Below are positions 8,023 through 16,155 of a stretch of 50,245 nt of DNA, in pieces. The notes below the pieces were generated by a model. It had not been told where the DNA came from, did no database searches, and saw only the letters and a list, made by a program, of their open reading frames with translations. How positions within the stretch are numbered: the stretch's first letter is position 1; every line of letters begins with the position of its first letter. Made by a program: the position numbers and the translations under genes. The stretch comes from an uncultured Jannaschia sp. (GTDB lineage: Bacteria > Pseudomonadota > Alphaproteobacteria > Rhodobacterales > Rhodobacteraceae): assembly GCF_947494055.1 (NCBI RefSeq), contig NZ_CANLTR010000025.1:1-50245 (forward strand), given 5' to 3'.

Positions 8023-8837
8023 TCCGGGGCGGGGCATCTGCCACGCGGGCCCATGCCGGCGTGATCCTGCTTCACGGCCGCGGCGCCGCGGCGGAGGAGA
8101 TGATCGGACTGGCGGACGCGCTGGCCTTGCCCGATATCGCCGCGATCGCGCCCGAAGCGCCGGGACGTTCCTGGTGGCCGACGAGCTTCCTCGCGCCGAT
8201 GTCCGGTCTCGCGCCTTGGCTCGACAGGGGGCTGGACGCGGTCGGCGCGGCCATCGCGGCACTGGAGGCCGAGGGCCTGCCGCGTGCCGCGATCAGCCTT
8301 TGCGGCTTCAGCCAGGGGGCCTGCCTCGCGCTCGAATACGCGGCGCGGGAGGGCGCGGGGCTCGCGGGCGTTTTCGGGTTCTCCGGTGCGCTGGTCGGGA
8401 CCAGCGACGCGCCGGGCGGACCGCGCGACGATCTCTTCGGCCATGCGCCCAAGCGCTTCGACTACGCGCCACGGCTCGAAGGCCTCGCGGTGGACATGAG
8501 CTGCCACGAGCGCGATCCACACATTCCCCTGACGCGGTTCGACGAGAGCGCGGTGCTGCTGCGTCGCCTCGGCGCCGAGGTCACGCGGCGCGTCTATCCC
8601 GGTCCGGGACATCGCCACGTCGCGCATGAAGGAGCCGACATTGCCGACGACGGTGGCGATCCAGAGCACCCGGAAGAGGGTCTGGCCGAGCGGCGCGAAG
8701 GCACCGGGGGTCTGGACGGGCGTGGGGGCGGCGGTGGCTTCGGCCGTGCTCATCGGCGTGCCCTGCGCTCGACTAGGAGGGTCGCGGCCGCCAATCCGCC
8801 GATGATCGCGACATGCTCGAAGAAGGTCGCCGCCTGA
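8019..8837 (+). CDS. MhqD-like carboxylesterase with aberrant C-terminus
   Basis: Residues 1 to about 197 are a phospholipase/carboxylesterase-family alpha/beta hydrolase: VILLHGRGAAAEEM at the start, nucleophile elbow GFSQGACL, acid region CHERDPHIPL and catalytic His in YPGPGH. Relatives end shortly after this His. Here the frame continues for about 75 residues of Gly/Arg-rich sequence that is antisense to an MFS N-terminus and overlaps the DoxX gene. The tail is therefore probably not native, and the gene seems to have been cut at about 8610 by a rearrangement. It overlaps the MhqO-like gene by 4 bases and probably acts with it. The triad is complete, so activity is possible. Confidence 0.7.
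   Translation: MIRGGASATRAHAGVILLHGRGAAAEEMIGLADALALPDIAAIAPEAPGRSWWPTSFLAPMSGLAPWLDRGLDAVGAAIAALEAEGLPRAAISLCGFSQGACLALEYAAREGAGLAGVFGFSGALVGTSDAPGGPRDDLFGHAPKRFDYAPRLEGLAVDMSCHERDPHIPLTRFDESAVLLRRLGAEVTRRVYPGPGHRHVAHEGADIADDGGDPEHPEEGLAERREGTGGLDGRGGGGGFGRAHRRALRSTRRVAAANPPMIATCSKKVAA
8611..8753 (-). pseudogene. Truncated MFS transporter, N-terminal remnant
   Basis: The ATG at 8753 overlaps the DoxX stop (ATGA), as expected for the next gene of the operon. It encodes about 47 residues ending LFRVLWIATVVGNVGSFM then RDVA, the first transmembrane segment typical of MFS_3-type exporters. After that the frame runs into the antisense strand of the mhqD-like gene, and no further transmembrane segments follow. 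Nearly all of the transporter is missing. The junction falls near 8610. Confidence 0.7.
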
Positions 8838-9181
8838 CGGGCGCGTTCCATGCCGTCGTATTGCCAGAAGCCGTGGGCGAGAAGCGTCGCCAGCACGGTA
8901 AAGACGGCGAGCATTCCTGCGCCCAGCCAGCACCAGCGCCGGGTCATCAGAAGGATCGAGCCGACAAGCTGCGTCGCGATCACCGCACACGCGACGAGCG
9001 CCGGCGCGGGGAGGCCGAAACCCGAAACCTCGGCTGTGGCGCCGGGGAAGTCGAGGCTCTTGGCAATCCCACTCTGCAGGAACGGCGCAGCGAGCGCGAT
9101 GCGGATTGCCGGCTCGATCCAGTCGGTGCCGAGGATGGTGCGGATCGGGCCGGGCGCGGGGGGGCAGGAATCGAATGCCAC
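8750..9181 (-). CDS. DoxX family membrane protein
   Basis: A 143-residue inner-membrane protein with four predicted hydrophobic segments (APFLQSGIAKSLDFPG; LVACAVIATQLVGSILLM; WLGAGMLAVFTVLATLLAHG; ATFFEHVAIIGGLAAATLLV). The F-x-x-G-x-x-K pattern near the first helix and the later FFEH region are typical of DoxX/DoxD-like proteins. GTG at 9181 is the likely start, one base after the amidohydrolase stop, so translation is coupled. Members of this family occur in thiol and oxidative stress operons; the exact role is unclear. Confidence 0.75.
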   Translation of the reverse strand: MAFDSCPPAPGPIRTILGTDWIEPAIRIALAAPFLQSGIAKSLDFPGATAEVSGFGLPAPALVACAVIATQLVGSILLMTRRWCWLGAGMLAVFTVLATLLAHGFWQYDGMERARQAATFFEHVAIIGGLAAATLLVERRARR

Positions 9182-9182
9182 G

Positions 9183-11030
9183 TCAGAACGCCCAGCAGGA
9201 GCAGCCGAGTGCGCCCCAGAAGGCGCCCCGGTCGGTGGTGGGAACGCCTGCCGTCCAGGCACCGGCATGTGCGTGACCATGCACATTGCAGGCGCTGCCG
9301 CAGCCGCACCCTTTCGCGATCCGAGCGGTCTCGAGTGGCGCCGGGGCAGGGGCGGCGTAGTGCCGGACGGGCGACCAGTCCGGCATCGCGGGCGGCAGGG
9401 GCGGTGCCATGCCGTCGAAGTCCTGGGTCGCGTGGACGGCCGCGCCGCCGAGAAAGGTGAGAACCGAGGTGATCCCGGCGATCTCCGCATCCGGCACCGT
9501 GAAGTAGTCGTCGGAAAGAAGGACGAGGTCGGCGAGTTGTCCGGCCTTGATCTGACCCTTCTTGCCGGTCTCGGTCGAGAACCAGGTATTGGCCTCGGTC
9601 CAGAGCCGGAGCGCCTCGGTCCGGTCGAGCCGGTTGCGCGCAGGATAGAGGGATGTGCCGCCTATCGTGCGCCCGGTCACCAGCCAGGCCAAGGCGACCC
9701 AGGGATTGTAAGAGGCCACGCGGGTCGCGTCCGTCCCCGCCCCGACCGGGACGCCCGCCTCCAGCATGCGGCGGATCGGCGGGGTCGCCTCGGCCGCCGC
9801 GGCGCCGTATCGCTCGACGAAATCCTCACCCTGGAAGGCCATGCGGTGCTGCACCGCGATTCCGCCCCCGAGCGCCGCGATGCGGTCGATGTTACGGTCG
9901 GAAATTGTCTCGGCGTGATCGATGATCCAGTGGAGTCCGTCGAACGGCACGTCCCGCGCGACGGACTCGAAGACGTCGAGCGCGCGGGTGATCGTCTCGT
10001 CGTAGGTGGCGTGCAGGCGCCACGGCCACCTGGCCTCGGCGAGGTGGCGGACCACCGGCTCCAGATCCGCCTCCATCGTGTCGGCCATGTCGGGGCGCGG
10101 GAAGCGGAAATCCTCGAAATCCGCGGCGCTGTAGACCAGCATCTCGCCCGCGCCGTTCACCTGGTAGCTGTCGTCGCCCCGCCCCGGCTCCGTCGCGGCC
10201 GTCCAGCGCCGGAAGTCGGCCAGTTCCTCCTTCGGCGTCTGGGTGAAGAGATTGTAGGCGATGCGAACCGTCAGCAGCCCATCCGCGTGCAGGTCGTCGA
10301 CCACCTTGTAATCGTCGGGATAGCTTTGCGCTCCGCCACCTGCGTCGATCACGCTGGTGACGCCGAGGCGATTCAGTTCCCGCATGAAATGGCGGGTGGA
10401 CGTCTTCTGGTAGTCCTGCGGCAGTTTCGGACCCTTGGCCAGCGTCGCGTAGAGGATCGATGCGTTCGGCCGGGCGAGCAGCAGGCCGGTCGGGTTGCCG
10501 CGCGCGTCGCGCTGGATCTCGCCCCCCGGCGGGTTCGGCGTATCCTTGTCGTAGCCCACGGCCCGCAGGGCGGCGGCGTTCAGCAGCGCCCGGTCGTAGA
10601 GGTGCAGGATGAAGACCGGCGTGTCCGGCGCGGCGGCGTTGATTTCCTCGAGCGTCGGCAGGCGCTTCTCGGCGAACTGGGCCCAGGTGAACCCGCCGAC
10701 GACCCGCACCCATTGCGGTGGGGGCGTGCGCTCCGCCTGGGCCTTGAGACGGCGCATCGCCTCCGCGAGCGAGGTCAGGCCGTCCCATCGAAGTTCCATC
10801 GTGTAGCTGAGACCGCCTCGAATGAGATGCGTATGGCTGTCGATCAGGCCGGGGATCGCGCGACGCCCGCCGGCGTCGATCACCCGAGCATCCGGTCGGG
10901 CGGCCGCGCGGACCTCCCGCTCGGAACCGGTCGCGAGGAACCGGCCGTCCCGGATGGCCACGGACTCGGCTTCGGGCTGCTCGCGGTCGAGCGTCGTGAT
11001 CCTGGCATTGACGAGGACGAGGTCGGTCAT
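9183..11030 (-). CDS. YtcJ-like amidohydrolase with Cys/His-rich tail
   Basis: A 615-residue metal-dependent amidohydrolase. The metal-site motif GLIDSHTHLIRGG lies near residue 65; the barrel continues with WIIDHAETIS (His ligand) and GVPVGAGTDATRVASYNP (Asp ligand), and the closing beta segment has AGQLADLVLLSDDYFTVPDAEI. The C-terminus carries KGCGCGSACNVHGHAHAG and ends GCSCWAF, a cluster of Cys and His that could bind metal. Family members hydrolyse amides or related bonds; the substrate is unknown. It is third in an operon after the isochorismatase-fold hydrolase and XapX, and one base before DoxX. Confidence 0.88.
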   Translation of the reverse strand: MTDLVLVNARITTLDREQPEAESVAIRDGRFLATGSEREVRAAARPDARVIDAGGRRAIPGLIDSHTHLIRGGLSYTMELRWDGLTSLAEAMRRLKAQAERTPPPQWVRVVGGFTWAQFAEKRLPTLEEINAAAPDTPVFILHLYDRALLNAAALRAVGYDKDTPNPPGGEIQRDARGNPTGLLLARPNASILYATLAKGPKLPQDYQKTSTRHFMRELNRLGVTSVIDAGGGAQSYPDDYKVVDDLHADGLLTVRIAYNLFTQTPKEELADFRRWTAATEPGRGDDSYQVNGAGEMLVYSAADFEDFRFPRPDMADTMEADLEPVVRHLAEARWPWRLHATYDETITRALDVFESVARDVPFDGLHWIIDHAETISDRNIDRIAALGGGIAVQHRMAFQGEDFVERYGAAAAEATPPIRRMLEAGVPVGAGTDATRVASYNPWVALAWLVTGRTIGGTSLYPARNRLDRTEALRLWTEANTWFSTETGKKGQIKAGQLADLVLLSDDYFTVPDAEIAGITSVLTFLGGAAVHATQDFDGMAPPLPPAMPDWSPVRHYAAPAPAPLETARIAKGCGCGSACNVHGHAHAGAWTAGVPTTDRGAFWGALGCSCWAF

Positions 11031-11057
11031 GGCGGCGGCTCCGGTTGCGGGAACAGG

Positions 11058-11324
11058 CTAGGAGGGTTTGGTGTCGCTCTGCGTCGTGTGGTCCCGGTCG
11101 CCGGGGAGGCGGCCGAAGACATGCTCCCTGCAGGCGGTCCTGAGGTAGTGGACCGCCGTGCTCTGGGTCACGTGACGGGCCAGCGGCGCGATCTGCTCCC
11201 CGAGCAGGATGCCGAGAAGCCCGATCAGAGCGATGGCGGGCGGCGCCGGAGAGCGCACGCCCATCAGGCTGTAGACCACGCCGACGATGAGGCCGGCGCC
11301 GAGCGAATAGAGATACGGTTTCAT
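11058..11324 (-). CDS. XapX domain protein (DUF1427)
   Basis: An 88-residue small membrane protein. Residues 1-50 hold two hydrophobic segments with the XapX pattern (YSLGAGLIVGVVYSLMGVRSP, shown in part; then PAIALIGLLGILLGEQI). The C-terminal 35 residues are polar. It lies 22 bases downstream of the isochorismatase-fold hydrolase and 27 upstream of the amidohydrolase. XapX proteins recur beside such hydrolase and amidohydrolase genes; their biochemical role is not known. Confidence 0.78.
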   Translation of the reverse strand: MKPYLYSLGAGLIVGVVYSLMGVRSPAPPAIALIGLLGILLGEQIAPLARHVTQSTAVHYLRTACREHVFGRLPGDRDHTTQSDTKPS

Positions 11325-11346
11325 GGCGGCTCCGGGGGATCAGACC

Positions 11347-12021
11347 CTATTCGGCCGCTTCGCCGACGGTCTGCCCTTCGGAGGCGTCGAACATCTGCCG
11401 GGCGTAGGTGATGCCGAGCCCGTAGCCGCCGGCGAATTTCCGTGCGAGATCCGTGGTCATCGCGTAGGTCTCGCCGCGCGCCCAGTCGCGCTGCAGCTCC
11501 AGCAGGTACTGGACCGAGGTCATCGGGCGGACACCTGCCTGCACCATCCGGTCCATCGCCCGGTCGTGCGCCTCGTCCGAGACGTCGCCGCAGGCATCGG
11601 CGATGACCAGAACCTCGAAGCCCTGGTCGAGCGCCGAGAGCGCCGGCCCGACGATGCAGACCGACGTCCAGAGGCCGCAGAGCACCACGCGCTCGTTCAC
11701 GGCCGCGTTCACGGCCTCGATGACGGCCTCGTCCTCCCAGCAGTTCATCGACGTCCGATCGAGGAGGGACTGGCCGGGAAAGGGTTCGGTCACCTCGTCG
11801 AACATCGGGCCGGAGAACGCGGCGGCCGCGACCGTGGTCAGGATCGTCGGCACCTCGAATCCGGCGGCCGCGCCGGCCACCAGTGCGGCGTTCGTGCGCA
11901 ACGTGATCGCGTCGATCGACCGCGTGGCGAAAGCCATCTGCGACTGGAAGTCGATCATCAGGATCGTGTGGTCCTGCGGGGTCAACAGGCCGCGGCCGGG
12001 AATCGGGGAAGCTTGGGACAT
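11347..12021 (-). CDS. Isochorismatase-fold cysteine hydrolase (YcaC-like)
   Basis: A 224-residue cytosolic hydrolase. The catalytic Asp is in ILMIDFQSQMAF, the Lys position of the classical triad is not obvious, and the nucleophilic Cys is in LWTSVCIVGPA. The sequence resembles YcaC-type hydrolases of unknown substrate. ATG at 12021 is preferred over GTG at 12030 because agaagg sits 8 bases upstream of it. It is the first gene of the operon with XapX, amidohydrolase, DoxX and the MFS remnant, and a putative FixJ/TodT-type box (12165-12178) lies 144 bases upstream. Confidence 0.87.
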   Translation of the reverse strand: MSQASPIPGRGLLTPQDHTILMIDFQSQMAFATRSIDAITLRTNAALVAGAAAGFEVPTILTTVAAAAFSGPMFDEVTEPFPGQSLLDRTSMNCWEDEAVIEAVNAAVNERVVLCGLWTSVCIVGPALSALDQGFEVLVIADACGDVSDEAHDRAMDRMVQAGVRPMTSVQYLLELQRDWARGETYAMTTDLARKFAGGYGLGITYARQMFDASEGQTVGEAAE

Positions 12022-12164
12022 TGGTCGCACCTTCTGATAGCGTCCGGAGGTTGCCGGACGGCGCGGTAGGGCTGCATCTGATCTTGCGGAAGAAAGCTGT
12101 CGTCGGGCGGCTGAACCCTGCTTTTCTCGTCGGAGATTTGCGCCGTCGCGGCTGACAGGCTAGT

Positions 12165-12178
12165 CATACCTAGGTTTG
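12165..12178 (-). promoter_or_regulatory. Putative FixJ/TodT-type box 3
   Basis: CATACCTAGGTTTG on the plus strand (AAACC-TA-GGTATG on the minus strand). It sits between the receiver gene and the isochorismatase-fold operon that reads away from it on the minus strand. Confidence 0.5.
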
Positions 12179-12198
12179 GGCCCGATGCAGGGCGAAGG

Positions 12199-12579
12199 TC
12201 AGGCCGGTGGGACGACTGTCCTTGCGAGCGCAAGCGCAAGCGTCTCGGAGATGAAGGGTTTGATGAGGACGGGGATGCCCAAGCGCGCAAGCCGCTCCGT
12301 GGAGGCATCTGGAAAGGCCGTGATCAGGATCACAGGAACGATGTCCGCTTCGCTCGACATCCGCGCCAGAAGGTCGATGCCACTGATCCCCGGCAGCTGC
12401 ACGTCGCAGATGAGACAGGCGAGGCCGGTGATCCGGGCGAGCAGGAATGCCTCGGCGGACCCGAAGGTCAGCGCGTTGTATCCAAGCGCGCGCACGAGGC
12501 TGTCGATTGCCTGCCGGACGGCCGCATCGTCATCCACCACGGCGATCGTGGCCGGATTGCGCAGGACAGGGGCAGGCAT
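12199..12579 (-). CDS. Stand-alone response-regulator receiver
   Basis: A 126-residue single receiver domain without an output domain. The acidic pocket is VVDDDAAV, the phosphoacceptor Asp is in LICDVQLPG, the Thr switch residue in LITAFPD and the conserved Lys in LIKPF. ATG at 12579 is used because homology begins there (MPAPVLRNPATIAVVDDD). It lies downstream of the FixJ-like regulator on the same strand, with a regulator-like box (12639-12652) 60 bases before its start. It may act as a phosphate sink or inhibitor for the neighbouring kinase; this is inference. Confidence 0.87.
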   Translation of the reverse strand: MPAPVLRNPATIAVVDDDAAVRQAIDSLVRALGYNALTFGSAEAFLLARITGLACLICDVQLPGISGIDLLARMSSEADIVPVILITAFPDASTERLARLGIPVLIKPFISETLALALARTVVPPA

Positions 12580-12638
12580 GGCGCGAACTCGCTCACCGGT
12601 GTCGGAAACGTCTAGACCGCCCCGCGGTGCCGTATAAC

Positions 12639-12652
12639 CATACCAAGGTTTA
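12639..12652 (-). promoter_or_regulatory. Putative FixJ/TodT-type box 4
   Basis: CATACCAAGGTTTA on the plus strand (AAACC-TT-GGTATG on the minus strand). It overlaps the stop codon of the FixJ-like regulator and lies 60 bases upstream of the receiver start. Confidence 0.5.
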
Positions 12653-13300
12653 AGGGCGTAAATTGCCCAGCTTGAGGTCCGACGCGAGGCGGACGAGGTC
12701 GGCGAATGTCTTCGCTCCCATCTTGCGCATGACCTTGCCACGATGGATTTTCACCGTGATCTCGCTCAGGCCCAGTTCATAGGCGATCTGCTTGTTCATC
12801 ATGCCTTCCGTGGCCAGGGCCATGACCTCGCGCTCCCTCTGCGTCAGGGATGCGAACAGGGCAGCATGGTCCGAGAGCATCCGGGAGGCTTCGCGCCGGT
12901 CCCGATCGCCGCGGATGGCGCTGGCGACGGCGTCGAGCATGTCCTGATCGCGGAACGGCTTCTGCAGGAAATCGACGGCACCGGCCTTCATCGCCCGGAC
13001 GCTCATCGGAACGTCGCCGTATCCGGTCATGAAGATGATCGGGACCCGGACCTCGGCGCGCGCAAGCTCCGCTTGCAGGTCGAACCCGCTGCTCATGGGC
13101 ATCCGAACGTCGAGGATCAGGCAATCGACGAGCTTCAGGTGCGGGTCGGCGAGGATTTCCCGGGGGGCGCCGTAGGTCCGAACGTCGTATCCGACCGATC
13201 GCAGGAGGCTGTCCAGGGCCTGCGAGACCGCGGCGTCGTCCTCGACCACGGCGACGGTGAATTTTTCCGTTTCAGGCAATCCCACTTTCTCCGCCGCCAT
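12650..13300 (-). CDS. FixJ/StyR/TodT-type response regulator
   Basis: A 216-residue two-domain regulator. The receiver (residues about 13-125) has VVEDDAAVS, phosphoacceptor Asp in LILDVRMPMS, MTGYGDVPMSVRAMKAGAVD and Lys in FLQKPF. A LuxR-type helix-turn-helix follows: LTQREREVMALATEGMMNKQ, then IAYELGLSEITVKIHRGKVM. The ATG at 13300 removes an unsupported N-terminal extension. It is divergent from the MASE4 histidine kinase at 13485, its likely partner. Regulators of this group bind AAACC-AT-GGTTT-like palindromes, and four similar boxes occur in this window. Confidence 0.92.
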   Translation of the reverse strand: MAAEKVGLPETEKFTVAVVEDDAAVSQALDSLLRSVGYDVRTYGAPREILADPHLKLVDCLILDVRMPMSSGFDLQAELARAEVRVPIIFMTGYGDVPMSVRAMKAGAVDFLQKPFRDQDMLDAVASAIRGDRDRREASRMLSDHAALFASLTQREREVMALATEGMMNKQIAYELGLSEITVKIHRGKVMRKMGAKTFADLVRLASDLKLGNLRP

Positions 13301-13484
13301 TCCCCGTGCCCGGACCGGACCATCGCCCCGCAACCTGTGGGCGCGCGAAACCTGCGGCATGGCCGCGATTTTGGGGACACGTATGTTGGCGACAGGTTAC
13401 GGTAAGTCGGGCAGACTGGCAAAGGTCATCCCCAGCCGGCGCATCGACGCGCGGGCATCGCACGTGACCGAGAGGTCGGCGGAC

Positions 13485-15062
13485 ATGAAACGGCAAATCG
13501 AGACATCGCCTGGCGTCTTCCTGCTGACGGCCCGCCCCGGTTCGGCCCAGGTACGAACGGCCGTCGGGGTCGTCGTCGTACTGCTTCTCGTTCTGATGAC
13601 CGTCCTGCCGTTCGCAAATACGATGACGTCGAACACGGCCTTCATCCTGCCCGCCTACGCGATGGCGGTCCTGGTGGTCGAATTGATCACCGCCGTCATG
13701 CTGCTTGCGCAGTTCGCGGTCCAGCCGTCGCCCTCCCTGCTTCTCCCGGGCGCGGCCTACACGTTCTCCGGCCTGATGATCTTCGTCTGGATGATGAGCT
13801 TTCCGGATTTCGCCACCCCCCTGGGTCTCGATCCAGGGCCACAGGGGACGGCCTTCCTTGCCGCGCTACGCCGGCTCGTCTTCCCGCTCCTTCTGCTGGC
13901 CTACGCCCTGTCGAAGGATCGCGGCCGGGGCGCGGATCGATCCGGCCGCGTCTGGATCCGCATCGCCGCGACCCTCGTCGGCTCCACGATCGCCGTGGCC
14001 CTGTCCGCCTGGATCACCTTCGAACACAACTCCGCCCTTCCGCAACTCATGATGAGCGAGACGGAGGTCAACGCTCTGTGGCGCTACGTCCCGGCCTCGG
14101 CGCTGGTGATCTACGCTCTTCTGATCGCTTCGCTCCTGCGTCGAAGGCGATCCGTCCTCGATCTCTGGTTGGTCGTCGTCACGTGTTCCCTGACGCTGGA
14201 AGTCATCCTGTTGTTCTACGCGACAGGCGGGACGCGGTTCAGCCTCGGGTGGTGGATCGGCCGGTCCTGCGGTCTGGTCTCGTCCAGCGTGGTGCTGGTT
14301 GCCCTCCTGGCGGAGACGACGACCCTCTACGCGAGGCTCGCCCGTTCGGCCGCGGAGGAGCGGCGCGTGCGCGAGTCACGGCTGCGTGCGATGGAAGCCA
14401 TGTCGGCCACGCTCGCCCACGAGATCAATCAACCTCTGACCAGCATTTCGACGAATGCCGCGGCGGGGTTGCGCTGGCTCGACCGAAGCGAACCCGACCT
14501 CACGGAAGCCCGGGATGCCCTGTCGCACATCATCGCCGAAGGCAAACGGGCGGGCGACGTGGTGACTGGAATCCGGACGATGTTCAAGAAAAGCGCGCGG
14601 GAGCATGTCGCGTTCGATCTGGGGTCGGTGCTCTCCGATTCCGTGACACAATCTCAGGATGCCGCATGTCGGTCGGCGATCGCCATCGAATGCCGGGCCT
14701 CCGAAGAGGCACGTTTCGCGAGGGGCAATCGGATCCAGATATCGCAGGTGATCTGCAACCTTGTCGCAAACGCCATCGACGCGATCACGCTCGGCCCTCC
14801 CGATTCACTGCGAACCATTCGGATCAGGGCCGAGCCGGAAGGCCGGGACTTCGTCGTGATCTCCGTGTCGGATACCGGGATCGGCATGGACCCGGAAACG
14901 AGACAAAGTATCTTCGAGCCATTCTACACGACGAAGCCCAACGGCATGGGCATGGGACTGATGTTCAGCCAGTCGATCGTCGAAGCGCATGGTGGCCAGA
15001 TCTGGGCAGATGCGAACCGACCCCGCGGCTCCATCGTCAGCTTCACACTGCCGATCAGATAA
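13485..15062 (+). CDS. MASE4-domain sensor histidine kinase
   Basis: A 525-residue inner-membrane kinase. Residues about 20-270 are a multi-helix membrane sensor matching MASE4 (LLVLMTVLPFANTM, LITAVMLLAQFAVQPSPSL, LVFPLLLLAYALSKDRG). The cytoplasmic part has the H box SATLAHEINQPLTSISTNA, N box ICNLVANAIDAI, G1 VSDTGIGMDPETR and G2 GMGMGLMFSQSIVEAHGG, typical of FixL-like kinases. ATG at 13485 follows gagaggtcggcgg. It is divergent from the FixJ-like regulator with 184 bases between the starts, so the two probably form one two-component system. The signal is unknown. Confidence 0.9.
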   Translation: MKRQIETSPGVFLLTARPGSAQVRTAVGVVVVLLLVLMTVLPFANTMTSNTAFILPAYAMAVLVVELITAVMLLAQFAVQPSPSLLLPGAAYTFSGLMIFVWMMSFPDFATPLGLDPGPQGTAFLAALRRLVFPLLLLAYALSKDRGRGADRSGRVWIRIAATLVGSTIAVALSAWITFEHNSALPQLMMSETEVNALWRYVPASALVIYALLIASLLRRRRSVLDLWLVVVTCSLTLEVILLFYATGGTRFSLGWWIGRSCGLVSSSVVLVALLAETTTLYARLARSAAEERRVRESRLRAMEAMSATLAHEINQPLTSISTNAAAGLRWLDRSEPDLTEARDALSHIIAEGKRAGDVVTGIRTMFKKSAREHVAFDLGSVLSDSVTQSQDAACRSAIAIECRASEEARFARGNRIQISQVICNLVANAIDAITLGPPDSLRTIRIRAEPEGRDFVVISVSDTGIGMDPETRQSIFEPFYTTKPNGMGMGLMFSQSIVEAHGGQIWADANRPRGSIVSFTLPIR

Positions 15063-15384
15063 GATCAGTACGGACCTGTTCGATCGCCGAGATGCGTCTT
15101 GTGTGCAGGAATTCAGCAATCGGCTCTTAAAGCCATACGCTCTATCGGGCAAACTGACTGGCGGTGAAAATCAACTTTCTCCGTCTGACGCTGTCGTTTG
15201 CCCTCTGAAGGTTGGTTCTCTCAGAGGACGATGAATGCCTGAGAGCGCCTGACAGAATCGTCTGATCCGGTTCATGCAGACGATGGCTGGGCCAGCCTTG
15301 TAAAAGCTATATGGATGTCGGCGCGTCTCATCTGTGGATCAGATCGAGACGATTTCCTGGGGCGGTCGCACGAACAGGACTCAC
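15063..15384. other. Intergenic gap after the kinase
   Basis: No gene is supported. A hairpin CCTCTGA...TCAGAGG (15202-15227, 7-bp stem, 12-nt loop) could weakly terminate the kinase transcript but lacks a T tract. Confidence 0.4.
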
Positions 15385-16152
15385 TTATTGCGCGAGTCCC
15401 GGTCCGGTCAGCGCCAGCAGGAGTCCTTGCAGCAGGTAGACAGCTCCGATGGTCAGCACAATCCGCTTGGTCCAGGTGCGGAACTGCCTGTCCGTGATCC
15501 TGTCGAGGACCTGCCGCGCCAGTGTCGTTCCGGCAACTGCAAGGCAGGCACACGCGGCCAGAAGCCATACCGGCGCGGTGCTCTGTCCAGCCATGACGAT
15601 GCCGCCGAAATAGACCAGCTTCATGCTGTGCGCGACGACCTGGCACGCGGACTTGCTCGCGACGATGACCCTGCGGTCGACGGGCATCCGGATCAGGATC
15701 ACGTCGAGAAGCGGCCCCGACACGCCCGAGACGAACTGCAGGCCGGTCCCGACGAAGCCCGCGATCTCGGCCGCGCCGGGCTGCAGCGCGTGAGGCGCGT
15801 ACCGCTCGGGCAGGGCGAATGCCAGGAACGGCACCAGACCGAGACAGATCAGCACCGTGGCCCGGTTCGGCACGAAGAGAAGTAGCGAGAACAACAGGAG
15901 CGAAGCGGCCGAACCGGCGGCGAAGCGCAGCACGACGCCCAGATTGACGTAGCGCCACCAGAGCACGGCCCGCCAGCCATTGGCCGCGAGCTGCGTCACG
16001 CCGTGGACGATCATCGCGGACGGGACGGGCATCAGAAAGATGAGCCCGCCCATCAGGATCATGCCGCCGGCGATCCCGAAGACCCCGCTGAGGAACGAGG
16101 TCCCGACGATGAGGACCCCGAGAACGGCAAGCGTGACGGGCCCTGCGAACAC
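15385..16152 (-). CDS. TSUP family (TauE/SafE-like) membrane permease
   Basis: A 255-residue polytopic inner-membrane protein with about eight hydrophobic helices in two similar halves, as in TauE/SafE/YfcA permeases that move sulfonates or other organic anions. The N-terminal motif SFLSGVFGIAGGMILMGGLI is the family signature, and the second half opens with EIAGFVGTGLQFVSGVSGP. It is the last gene of the minus-strand Tct/FAH cluster, three bases after the FAH gene's stop, so it is co-transcribed. The substrate is unknown. Confidence 0.85.
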   Translation of the reverse strand: MFAGPVTLAVLGVLIVGTSFLSGVFGIAGGMILMGGLIFLMPVPSAMIVHGVTQLAANGWRAVLWWRYVNLGVVLRFAAGSAASLLLFSLLLFVPNRATVLICLGLVPFLAFALPERYAPHALQPGAAEIAGFVGTGLQFVSGVSGPLLDVILIRMPVDRRVIVASKSACQVVAHSMKLVYFGGIVMAGQSTAPVWLLAACACLAVAGTTLARQVLDRITDRQFRTWTKRIVLTIGAVYLLQGLLLALTGPGLAQ

Positions 16153-16155
16153 TGT

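Noticed and set aside
8850-11411. 853-codon plus-strand frame opposite the DoxX/amidohydrolase/XapX genes
   Set aside because: Antisense to well-supported genes and of low-complexity composition.
15377-15399. GGACTC...GAGTCC inverted repeat at the end of the TSUP gene as a terminator
   Set aside because: The stem overlaps the stop codon, the loop is long and no T tract follows.
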